A DNA stretch of 55,216 nt from Glomus cerebriforme (taxonomy: Eukaryota; Glomeromycota; Glomeromycetes; Glomerales; Glomeraceae), in NCBI GenBank assembly GCA_003550305.1, contig QKYT01000637.1:5082-60297 (forward strand), given 5' to 3'. Positions 10,937-21,476 of the stretch are shown here, one piece after another (position 1 is the stretch's first letter; the number at the start of each line of letters is the position of its first letter). A program made the position numbers and the translations under genes. The notes beneath the pieces were generated by a model. That model worked only from the letters and a program-made list of their open reading frames with translations, did not search any database and had not been told where the DNA came from.

Positions 10937-13899
10937 ATGACGGAACTCTATGAAAAATTAGTAAAAGAAAAAAAAAATAACCAGAAACATGAAGAATTAA
11001 TAAAAGAAAAAATCAACAACAAGAAACTCCATGAAGAATTAGAAAAAGAAAAAAACAACAAAAAGAAACTCCATGAAGAATTAGAAAAAGAACAAAGTAA
11101 CTATCAGAAACTCAATAACGACTATCAGAAACTCAATAACGAGTTTATAAATGAGAAACATAATTATCAGAAACTCCAAGAAAAATTTCAAAAAGGAAAT
11201 AATGAGTATCAGAAACTCTATGAAGAAAAGAATAACTATGAGAAATTATCTGCGGAATTAATAAAAGAAAAACATACACTTATTAATTACAATACAAATT
11301 TACAGGACATAATTAATGAAAAAGTTGTGAAAATTAAAGAACTTGAAAGTCAAATAAAATCTCTTAATGACAAATGTCATGAATTAACTAATCTAGAAAA
11401 ACAAAAGGATAACACAATCAAACAACTTGATATCAAGTTAGAAAAAACTTTCAAAAACTGGAATGATGAGAAAAGTCAGAATAAAATTTTAAGTAATGAT
11501 AACGCAGAACTCTTAAAACGTACTAGAACTTTCAATAATATAAGTAATGAAAATGTACGTCTCAAGAACAGCTACCATAATCTCCATGAAAATTATGTCG
11601 CCTTAAGCAAAGAAACAGATCGTTACAAGAAATTGCAAGTGACTTTAATTGGAGATAACGAGAAACTTAACAAAACGAATAAAGCTTTAGACGATGGAAA
11701 AAAACATCTCAATAGAATGAATCAAGAATTAAGGGATGAAAATGAACAACTCAAGGAAAAAAATAAAACTTTAACTGATCAAAACGAACAACTCAAAACA
11801 TGGAATACAAAATTAAATAATGAAAATGGGGAATGGCAAAATTACATTGGCAAAGCGACAACCTTTTCTTTAAATGATGATGATGAAAATCACAGTGTTA
11901 AATTTGTGAAAGATATTGATGAATTACAAATGATGCTTGAAAAATATGTTGGAAACCTGAGAAAAGTAGATCTAAATTTAGAGGAAATAAACAAATTATT
12001 ATTCACTTATAAATGTAAAGCGCAAGTGAATTTGAATACTATAGAAAATGAATTACAACTTGTAAAAGCTGTTTTGCAGCGTCATGTGCTTGAAGAGATC
12101 ATTAACGATGCAAATCATCATCTCTCAAAAACTGAAAGTTTGGAAAGTGAAATTTATGAAATGATAACACTATTTCCTCAGATGTTAGATGAGTTATCAA
12201 CAAAACGTGATGGAGCCAATGATATAACCAGAGCTTGGCCTATTAAAATGCGTCAGCAAATATTTGGATTTCTTGGTAGTCTTGGGTTCTCAGATATTAT
12301 CGACGGTAAAAATAAACAAGAACATCCAGTCATATCCGATATAAAAGCTAAATTAAACGCGTCAATTAATAATCTTCGCAAATATAAAGGACAGAAAAGG
12401 AGTAAACTACATAATGATATGGCAATTGATCTAATACGGGAAGTAATTAGAATATTTCTTTTTCGCTTGAAGGTTCAGGAACCAGTTGTTCGTTTTCAAT
12501 TTTTTCCATATAATACTAAAATAGATCCAAGTAAAATGGAAGGAAGGTGGGGTAATGAAGATATGGATGATAATTTATTAGTAGAATTATGTTCATTTCC
12601 TCTTCTAATTACAGATAATGACGAAAAAGATCGAAAAATCTATACACGTGCAAAAATCGTTCATCAAGAGCAATTTGGAATGAAATCAAGTGAAAACAAT
12701 AATTTTTCATTAGGTAGTGCAATTAGAAGTTTTGTTAGTAATAGTGTTAGTAATACTGTTAGTAATCTTTATTATGGCAACTCAGACGGTAATACTACTG
12801 CTGGAAAAAACAATTTTAATGAAAGCTTGAGTAATAATGGTGCGGATGGAAATAACCTCAACTCAGGCAATCACAGCGCAGCTGGAAATAATAACCACAG
12901 CGAAACTGAAAATAATATCAACTCAGGAAATAACAACGGTGAAACGGGAAATAATGTCAACTCAGGAAATAACAACGGTGAAGCTGGAAATAATGTCAAC
13001 TCAGGAAATAACAACGGTGAAACGGGAAATAATGTCAACTCAGGAAATAACCACAGCGCAACTGGAAATAATGTCAACTCAGGAAATAACCACAGCGCAA
13101 CTGGAAATATTGTCAACTCAGGAAATAACCACAGCGCAACTGGAAATATTGTCAACTCAGGAAATAACCACAGCGAAGCTGGAAATAAAATCAACTCAGG
13201 AAATAACCTTAGCGAAGCTGGAAATAATATCAACTCAGGAAGTAACCACAGTGCAGCTGGAAATAATGNNNNNNNNNNNNNNNNNNNNNNNNNNNNNNNN
13301 NNNNNNNNNNNNNNNNNNNNNNNNNNNNNNNNNNNNNNNNNNNNNNNNNNNNNNNNNNNNNNNNNNNNNNNNNNNNNNNNNNNNNNNNNNNNNNNNNNNN
13401 NNNNNNNNNNNNNNNNNNNNNNNNNNNNNNNNNNNNNNNNNNNNNNNNNNNNNNNNNNNNNNNNNNNNNNNNNNNNNNNNNNNNNNNNNNNNNNNNNNNN
13501 NNNNNNNNNNNNNNNNNNNNNNNNNNNNNNNNNNNNNNNNNNNNNNNNNNNNNNNNNNNNNNNNNNNNNNNNNNNNNNNNNNNNNNNNNNNNNNNNNNNN
13601 NNNNNNNNNNNNNNNNNNNNNNNNNNNNNNNNNNNNNNNNNNNNNNNNNNNNNNNNNNNNNNNNNNNNNNNNNNNNNNNNNNNNNNNNNNNNNNNNNNNN
13701 NNNNNNNNNNNNNNNNNNNNNNNNNNNNNNNNNNNNNNNNNNNNNNNNNNNNNNNNNNNNNNNNNNNNNNNNNNNNNNNNNNNTCAACTCAGGAAGTAAC
13801 CACAGTGCAGCTGGAAATAATGTCAACTCAGAAATAGCCACGGCACAGGCAACAAATACTGGAGGAAGGAAACTATTTAATTATTTTAAAAAGCATTGA
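10937..13899 (+). CDS. Coiled-coil protein with 13-residue Asn/Gly repeat tail (CC1)
   Basis: Single exon starting at the ATG of AAACATGACGG. Residues about 1-300 are Lys/Glu/Asn-rich heptads (units such as KLHEELEKEKNNK), a long predicted coiled coil. About 300-590 is a globular domain strongly conserved with CC2 (landmarks NENGEWQNYIGKATTFSLN, RHVLEEII.DANHHLSKTES, FGFLGSLGFSDII, RIFLFRLKVQEPVV, VELCSFPLLI). A Ser-rich linker leads into a 39-nt tandem repeat (GNNVNSGNNHSAT type), at least nine units before an assembly gap at 13269-13783. After the gap the repeat frame continues to a basic end (RKLFNYFKKH) and TGA at 13897. The 515-N gap is not a multiple of three, so its stated length cannot be exact if the gene is intact; reading straight through it gives a false C-terminus. 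Function unknown. Confidence 0.8.
12880..13838 (+). repeat. 39-nt coding minisatellite with assembly gap
   Basis: Unit AATAATGTCAACTCAGGAAA followed by TAACCACAGCGCAACTGG (38-39 nt). Units vary at the NGET/NGEA/HSAT/HSEA position and are near-identical elsewhere. The N run 13269-13783 probably represents a collapsed array. Confidence 0.9.
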
Positions 13900-14587
13900 A
13901 ATTAACAATTTTTTTATGGTATACAGTATAAATGTATAATATATTAGTATTGCATCATTTGTCTTTTGAAAATATAGATAATTTAATCAATTTTGACTTT
14001 TTTTATGAATTAAATTATGATTTTATTAAAAAAATCTGAATGCGTATTTTATTTTTGGGATTTGATTATTGATTGTCTAATTCTATGATTCATAAACGAT
14101 TAAAAAATAAATAAAGAAAATTGTTTTATTTACATATATGTATTTATTGTAACAAAATAAAGAAATATAAAATATTTAAATCTATCATCTTTTTTTTCCA
14201 ATTGCACCGAGTTGGCATTATTTCCAGCTGACTAGTGATCCGATCCTATTTTTAGATCATCCTTACAACCAATCCGGATAACAATCCGGATCGAAGGATT
14301 TATCGATCCGTCTGGATTCATTCTGTGGTATTTATTTATTTTCATCAATTGTATTATTTTCGTATAATATAAAGAACTTCGCTACGTGCCTAAATATAAA
14401 ATAAGATACTGTACAGTTTTTGTAGGCACGGAATTTTAGTTTATTTTAGAGTAGTTTTTTATTTCTTAATTTGTATGTTTTTAGATTAGCTTTCTTTTAT
14501 TTTTTTTTGTAGACTATTTTTTTAATGCCCGATGCTGAAAAAAAATTACGGTACAACGATAATGAGTATGATGTGACTTGGTTGTAT

Positions 14588-14672
14588 GTATGGTATGGTT
14601 TTTCACTATTTATACAGTATAGTTCGCTTAATCTATACAGTATATATGGAAAATTTCATAACCATACCATAC
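14588..14672. mobile_element. 85-bp MITE-like element, GTATGGTATGG family
   Basis: Perfect 13-bp terminal inverted repeat: GTATGGTATGGTT at 14588-14600 and AACCATACCATAC at 14660-14672. An inner inverted pair is built on TATACAGTATA. The same terminal sequence bounds the larger element at about 33537-34060. Confidence 0.6.
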
Positions 14673-15399
14673 TTAATTTAGTTTCGGGATAGTAAAATTT
14701 GGTAATGCGGGCCATAAATTTAAAAATTTGTATATTTTTTTACCTTAATGTGATACAGTACAAAAGTTATATTATTATGTGCAGAATATATACATTTATA
14801 AGTGTAATTATATTGCATAAAGAAATTTACTTATAAATATATTTATCAAAATACAGATAAGGGTCATATTACTGAAAATTAATAGGCATCATATGTCTAC
14901 TTGTCATATAGGAGTAAACTCTATTTTTTTAAAAAAAATAAATAAAATAAAATACAGTTATTTCCAATGAATTCAATAACTCAGAAATTATTATATTAGT
15001 CATGAAAAGAATATTTCGAATTATTCATCTGGGTGAATTTTTTATAGTTACGTCATCTTTTTTAACGTCACGTCAATAATAGCATCACATTGCAATGCTT
15101 TTGCCACATGAACTTGTTATAGGCTTTTGGCGTGAAATATTTTTTTTACATATAAACTTCACATAAACTTTGTACTCTTGAATTTTATACTTTTAATTGA
15201 ACTCTGCATTTAAAGTTTCATTGTAAACAAATAAAATAAATGGTAATTGCTAATAAAAACTTTAATATTGAATATTAATTTTTAGTTACATCATATGTCA
15301 AAACTGTGTAAAATTACATAAATGATGTGATGTAATTTAGGTTCTTGAGATCACATCATTATCAAAAGTCTGCACCTCTACAGTATCTGTTTAGATTCA

Positions 15400-15500
15400 G
15401 ATCACAAGCTGCATTGTATTCATTGCCTGAGTTGAAGTTATTTTTAACTGCACCATGGTTATTGCCTGAGCTGAAGGTTATTTTCAGCTGCAATGTTAAA
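15400..15500 (-). repeat. Minus-strand remnant of the CC1 39-nt minisatellite
   Basis: Read on the minus strand this gives GCAGCTGAAAATAACCTTCA, then CTCAGGCAATAACC..GGTGCAGTTAAAAATAACTTCAA, then CTCAGGCAATGAA, which is two to three units with an exact 39-nt period. It is inverted relative to CC1. A further unit (CAGCTGGAAATAATGCCAAC on the minus strand) lies at about 14205-14235. Confidence 0.65.
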
Positions 15501-15968
15501 AATTAATCAGCTTGACAGTTTTTTTGATAGATAGAAAATTATTAGTAGTACTTGATAACAAATGGATGTAAATGGGAATTAATTTTATTATTTTCTTTAA
15601 ATAAGGTGATAATAATTAAAATTTCAAATGAAATTAAAAATTGAATTGATACCTATTATTAGAATCGATTTGAGGATTAATTAAAACGTTTCTCAAGTTT
15701 CGATCGAATAATCGAAATATTTCATAATCACGTGATTTTATATGTTCATAATTCGTCTGCCACTACAAATTCGGCCAGAATTCGATTCCAATCAAGGAAG
15801 CATTCTTTTTTATTTTGATTAACTAATGAATGCACATAATATTTTGTTTTTATTTATGCTTTGTTTCCCAAAATTGTATACGATTGTTGCATTAGTCTAA
15901 TTTACGAATAAAAAAACACTTTTAATTAGGTCTCATGATCTTTAATTTTGATCCGTCGGGATTTTGTG

Positions 15969-17995
15969 TTAATCATCTAAGTTAAACTTAAAGGTAGCTT
16001 TATTGCTTTTCCCAGTAGCTTCGCTCTTTGAAGTAACAGTGATTTCCATTTTTCCAAAAGTAATTCCAAATAACACGGGTCTATCAAGGCCTGAACCAGG
16101 AAGATCGATATGGAGTTTCCCTAAAAGCTTCATACCAGGATCATCACAATATTCTCCATCATACTCTTTAGTATAATATAAACAATGGATTATTTCTTTT
16201 TGATCAGGATAAATTGGTACACGAGATTTTGTAATTTTTTGATTAATATTCATACTAGTACCACGCCTAGCCAAACATTGAAATTTTTCGATAAATCCAT
16301 CATGGGTTTTTTTATATATAGGGTCTCCTTTTTCCTAAATAAATACAAAGAAATATATAAATAAGTTAATTAAATAACAATGTACAGTAAATAAAAACAA
16401 AACCTACCCATTTAGTTGTTGTTTTAATTCCAAAAGTATACTTAAGAACTCTCGAAGAAATAACACAATTAATATCATCATTTCCTAAATTATCCAAATT
16501 ATTTGATTTTATAGATAATCCATAGGCTACAGCTCCACGTGCAATTGCCGCCATAGGTTGAGTAGGAACCGAAATATTTTCGACGCGTTGGCTAAATTTT
16601 TGTTTAATTCTTTTTTGTAAATATTTTGATTCACTAAAACCTCCAACTAAGAACATTGCAGAACAAGTTTCTTGAGTGTTATCCAGTTGGGCTTCTATCA
16701 GACAAAGAATTTTTTGGACTACAGGCTCAAATATTGTTTTCATACTTTCAAAATCAATTTCAATTACCCATTCATCTTCTTCTAAAGTTTTCCTGATGTC
16801 ATCATTATTAATATGTTGTTTTAATATTGGAATTGTATCTTGAATATCCAATTCATATAAAAAGTCTGGATCATCTCCTGTAAAAGGTATTTTACCAAAT
16901 TTGCAAAATTGTTGTATCAAATATTGCATTTGTCCATAATTATTATCTTTAAGTAATTCCATAGGTTCATCTCCGAGTATTTTTCGTAAATACTTAATAA
17001 ATTCTTTATCGATAAAAGTACTTCCACAAAAATCACCGGATCTTTCAGTTATTTCGCCCAGTTGCTTATCATTTACTAATTTTCGGATTGTTAAATCTAC
17101 TGTGCCACCACCACAGTCAACTATCATGAAATTAGCTAATGTATAAATTATAAATGAACGAATTAATTAATTAATTTATATTAACCAAGGGAAACACATT
17201 TATTTAAAGCTTACTTCCTGGTCGTGCAAGAGTCTGTCCTTTAAGATTTTCCATGCAATGCACCGCAGCAGCTTCAGCTAAAAAGGACAGAGATATCTAA
17301 ATTAGAAAACTAAAAGAAATAATTATAATTTTAAATCAATGGTTCTTACGTTCTGTAGTAAATTGTAAATTTGCTGAACATTCTTCTTTGATTAATCCCG
17401 CATTAAATGCACATACTCTCATAATTGCTTTTGACTGTTCAGAAAATTCCGCAGGAACGGTAATAACCAAAAGAACATTCTCAAAGTAATCAACATTTGG
17501 CCAACGTATTGCAACGATTTCTTTAATTACCTTAAATAATTTTCACGTAATTGATTTAATAATTAAAAATTGTTACTACATGAAAATATATAACATAACT
17601 TTTTAACGTACCTTGCCGATTTCTCTAAGATAATCAGTAATTGCCTTTTTATATTCAACTGGAAGTTTTGGTTTAAACTCGTCCAACATATCCCCCAAAT
17701 GTAGCTTGAACAATTCAACGGGTTTATGCCCTTCATCGTTATGTCCTTTTTTTCGGCGATTTGGTCTTTTGGCTAAAGCTGGAGCACCCCATAATTTGAC
17801 TTTTTTATATTTATCATCATATTGAAGAACCGTATTGGTTTTCAATTGACCCACTTCCCCATGCCATGAATCATTTGAACATATATTTTTGTTTTCGTTA
17901 ATATGACAATAAGCAAATCCAGAGTAGGTTGTTCCAAAGTCTAGTCCAACCACGGCACGAATATTTTCATAAATTAATTTTTGTAAAGTTTCCAT
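15969..17995 (-). CDS. Hsp70-like ATPase, gene B
   Basis: Exons (minus strand, 5' to 3'): 17995-17612, 17530-17350, 17277-17215, 17135-16408 and 16334-15969, giving 573 aa in frame. The start METLQKLIYENIRAVVGLDF opens straight into the phosphate-1 loop; I see no upstream leader exon like that of A/D/E/F. All nucleotide-binding motifs are present (DFGTTYSG, EPEAAAVHC, DCGGGTVDL, LVGGFSES, IARGA) and the C-terminal domain ends FNLDD. Intron 4 uses donor GTAGGT. Head-to-head with gene C (375 bp between start codons), so the two may share a bidirectional promoter. Intact by inspection. Confidence 0.87.
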
Positions 17996-18370
17996 TGTTT
18001 ATAATGAAAAATTTATCTATAAAGAATATACAGTATTTCTGTCATAGCATATATAGCAACTAATTTGATCATCAAACGGAAAATTTTCCGGTAAATTTTA
18101 TTTTTTGGTATTATCACAAATTCCATTAAAGAAATGATGATCATTGGAAATTCGATTGAGAATACTTCGTTTAAATAAGAATCTATATTAAGCTTAACAA
18201 TAATTAATTTTTAAAACAAAAAAAATTGGACATTCATTTAAAAAAAAAAATTTTTGTTTTAAGGATAATTACATAATTATGTATACTAGATAAAATAGAA
18301 ATATAGAAAATATTATTTTTACTTTATTTAAAGAAGAACTTGTGGAAAAATTTTCACTCTATTTTAGAAA
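17996..18370. promoter_or_regulatory. Divergent intergenic region between B and C
   Basis: 375 bp separate the start codons of B(-) and C(+). Very AT-rich. The conserved A/D/E promoter block is not seen, so B and C are probably controlled differently. Confidence 0.4.
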
Positions 18371-20646
18371 ATGTCTTCAACAAATGATATTCGTGTAATA
18401 ACGGCTATTGGTAATTTATTAAATATTTTAGACCCTCTTTTTTTAATGAGATTCTTCGAGCTTAAAAAAAAACAACTAACTTAATATTCATTTTCATATT
18501 AGATTTTGGAACTACGTACTCGGTAAATTAGAAACTTTATATTTATCCAGTATTCCTTTTTTTTCATTTTTTGTTTCTAACGCCCCTGCACCGTGAATAG
18601 GGTTTTGCATGCGCACATAAAAATAGTCCTGAGGATATATACGTTCAAGATTTTGAAGGAAGTCTTAAAACGCCTACTGTACTTAAATACGATAAGAATT
18701 TTAATGTATTATCATGGGGAATTCCAGCATTAGCGGACCGAACAATTCGAAAAATAAAGAATATAGACGATATAAACGAAATGAAACCAGTAGAACGATT
18801 TAAATTGCATTTAGGAAATATCGAAGAAAAACCGTATTTGCCTGAAGGATTAAATTATAAGAAAGCTATTACGGATTATTTATGCGAGATTGGTAAAATG
18901 ATGAAAACTTACGTGAAGGATAAGTATAAATTTTTGGACTTTTTTGATCAAGTTATTATTATTTTGACGGTATGTACTGTACGTGTTAATTTAAATTCGC
19001 CGATCCTGAAAATTACTAATTTATAATGGTTTATAGGTACCCGCCGAATTTGATAATAATGCAATATCGATCATGCGAGAATGCGCTTTTAACGCTGGAT
19101 TAACGGATTCGAGAAGTAGTAGAAATCTAAAATTTACTACAGAGCGTAAGAAACTTCTCAATATATATTATACTATTCAATGTCACGTGGCTTTTCTAAT
19201 TTTGTGTAACATTTGTCAAATACGAAGCCGAAGCTGCTGCAATTCATTGTATGAATTTTCTAAGTGGGAATGAAATAAAATCGGGAGGTAATATACTCTT
19301 TGACTTGATCGGCTTCTCTGATATTCAAGTTCTGACCGTTATTTTGCTGCTTTTCATCAAATATAGATTCATTTATGATCGTTGATTGTGGTGGTGGAAC
19401 CGTGGATTTAACAACGCGACAACTTTTAGTTGGTAATACACTCGGTGAAATAACTGAACGTACAGGAGATTATTGTGGCTCCAGTTATGTTGATATGGAG
19501 TTTATTAAGTTCCTTGAAAGAAAAGTCGGAAAGTCTACAATTGAAATTTTAAAGAAAAATCATTATCGTCAACTGCAATATTTAATCCAAGAATTTTGTA
19601 AAAGAATTAAGTTGCCTTTTACAGGAGATGATTTACAAATTAGCGAGATAGATCTTGAAGGTAAAATCACCTCTCTCTTTAAAACAAAATTTTTCATTAT
19701 ATTAATATTATTAAAAAATTGTTATTTAGAACTTTGCCCAGTTTTAAAACAATATTGTAAGGGAAATGCTCTTGAAGAAATGGAAGAATTAGAATGGATT
19801 ATTGATCTTTCATTTGAAGATGTTAAAGTCATGTTTGATCCCATCGTCGCAAAAATTATCCAATTAATTCGAAACCAACTAAATTCAAATAATAAATGTT
19901 CGGCGATTATATTGGTTGGTGGGTTCAGCGAATCAAAATATTTACAAAGAAGAATCAGACAAGAATTTGAACATCAATTGAAAAATATTTCGGTTCCGGT
20001 TTATCCAATGGTAGCAGTAGTTAAAGGAGGTAATTATATTACATTTATAATTATGTTTATTATTTTTTTTTTTAAAAAAAAATTTAAATTAAATTCTTTA
20101 TATTAAATCATTAGCTATTCAATTCGGCATTAAAGAACATGTGATCACAAGTCGTATTCTAAAATGGACATATGGTATTTATTTTTAGATAATAAAAAAT
20201 TATTCTTGTTTATTTTTTATTTTAAATTTGCTAATAAATACTTTCCTTTTTCTTCTTCAGGAACTGATATTGTTCGAGCGTGGGAACCGGAGGATCCATC
20301 ATCCAAAAAATTACCAAATGGTATGGTAAAGGCATTCCATAAATTAGCCGAAAGAGGAGCACAACTTACAAGCCGAGATACAATAACGACAACCTTTAAG
20401 CCTTATTCTTTATTTCAAAGGAAAGTTTCATTTAATGTGTATGTTACATCAGAATCTGATGCCAAATATTGCGATGATGATGATGTAAGATTACTTAATA
20501 GGTGGGAAATCGATATACCAATTTTAGATGATTTTGATGATCAAACGATTTTATTCACGTTAAATTTTAGTACTATAGAAATTTTAGCCATAGCTGAAAA
20601 TCAAAAAACTGGGGATAAATATCAAGTCAAATTTAATTACGATTAA
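18371..20646 (+). CDS. Divergent Hsp70-like ATPase with phosphate-loop microexon, gene C
   Basis: Nine exons by my reconstruction: 18371-18410, 18503-18522, 18601-18969, 19037-19145, 19228-19287, 19367-19660, 19730-20029, 20115-20174 and 20261-20646, giving 545 aa in frame. Exon 2 is only 20 nt and encodes the phosphate-1 residues DFGTTYS. Others: VPAEFDNNAISIMRECAFNA, EPEAAAIHC across exons 4/5, IVDCGGGTVDLTTRQLL (exon 6), LVGGFSESKYLQRR (exon 7), then WTYG and a divergent C-terminal domain ending KFNYD. Compared with A-H it lacks the intron after EIGK, has one before VPAEF, and has additional introns after EIDLE and in VKGA. The exon 1/2 structure is confirmed by the pseudogene copy at 44744-45611, which keeps the same splice sites. 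Probably an older subfamily than its neighbours. Confidence 0.8.
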
Positions 20647-21175
20647 TAATATAAGTTGTTTCCTTTTATTATAACATTTAAATTAATAATACACGCAATC
20701 TTTTCTTGCTTTATAAGTTTAGAAGAAGAGTTTAGAATGTCATTTTATGACAAAATGAAAGTTCGGAGACCAAATTAAATAGATTGAACCAGACCAAATA
20801 AATTTATTAAAATTAGGTTAATTAATATTGGTATACCATTATCTGTTAGTATATGCAATTTTGTCGGGTAACATCCTGGCTAACATTGTCTAAAATTATC
20901 TAAAAGGAAATCTACATCCCTGATCATTCTATGTACTGTACAGTATCTTAGTACTGTATACTTTTTTTGCACATAATGCCGGTCAAAGACCGTAATAACG
21001 TGAGCCAAAATCATTATACTGTAAGTGCAATAATTTCTGACTTCGATAAGAATTTATAAAATAATTATATCGTGCTTGTTTAAAAATAGATTGATGAACG
21101 ATATGAACTTCTATTTTAACTATTTTAAAGTGACTCCAAATGGTGGTATATATACGGATGCAAAGTGGCACTAAC
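20647..21175. other. Intergenic, C to D
   Basis: AT-rich. Includes the perfect palindrome TACTGTACAGTA (20934-20945), with GTACTGTATACT close by. No gene. Confidence 0.4.
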
Positions 21176-21460
21176 TAATTATGCTTAGTGGGATTGTAAC
21201 AATAATTGATTCATCACATCAGTCTCTTAATAAGATCTACGCGGTGTCTTTGTCCAAATTTCCTATCTAATATTTCATTTGAATTGGTTGTCTATATAAA
21301 TTATGATGTAATGTATTATTGATTATTTGATTTTAATCACATCAGTCTCTTAATATGATCTACGCGGTGTCTTTGTCCAAATTTCCTATCTAGTATTTCA
21401 TTTGAATGTAAAATGAATCGGTTTCTATATAAATTAATTACGATGTATTATTGATTCATC
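21176..21460 (+). promoter_or_regulatory. Tandemly duplicated promoter of gene D
   Basis: After AATTATGCTTAGTG, a block of about 100 bp occurs twice (about 21212-21316 and 21336-21460, offset about 124 bp). Each copy has CACATCAGTCTCTTAATA, GATCTACGCGGTGTCTTTGT, CCTATCTA(A/G)TATTTCATTTG and a TATA-like TCTATATAAATTA. The second TATA box (about 21425) lies about 45-50 nt upstream of the ATG at 21477. Near-identity of the copies indicates a recent duplication. Confidence 0.7.
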
Positions 21461-21476
21461 AAATTTAGTATTGAAA

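Larger units (their letters stand above)
13900..15968. other. Repeat-bearing intergenic region
   Basis: No intact gene. Contains a MITE-like element (14588-14672) and two minus-strand remnants of the CC1 minisatellite (about 14205-14235 and 15400-15500), each listed separately. Confidence 0.5.

Noticed and set aside
12880..13838. CRISPR-like regular repeat
   Set aside because: Units are contiguous coding tandem repeats without unique spacers, in a eukaryotic gene.
12837..13841. Alternative plus frame (STQEITT repeats) and minus frames over the CC1 minisatellite
   Set aside because: Shadows of the 39-nt repeat; the CC1 frame continues from a conserved domain and ends sensibly after the gap.
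19640..19745. Read-through of the segment KITSLFKTKFF... as coding in gene C
   Set aside because: It is an intron: GAAG|GTAAAA to TTTAG joins EIDLE to ELCPVLKQYC, matching ELDIQDTIPILKQY in the paralogs.
20934..20980. Over-represented TACAGTA/TACTGTA motif throughout the window
   Set aside because: Frequent by eye, but a rough composition estimate for this AT content predicts a dozen or so occurrences, so enrichment is not established.
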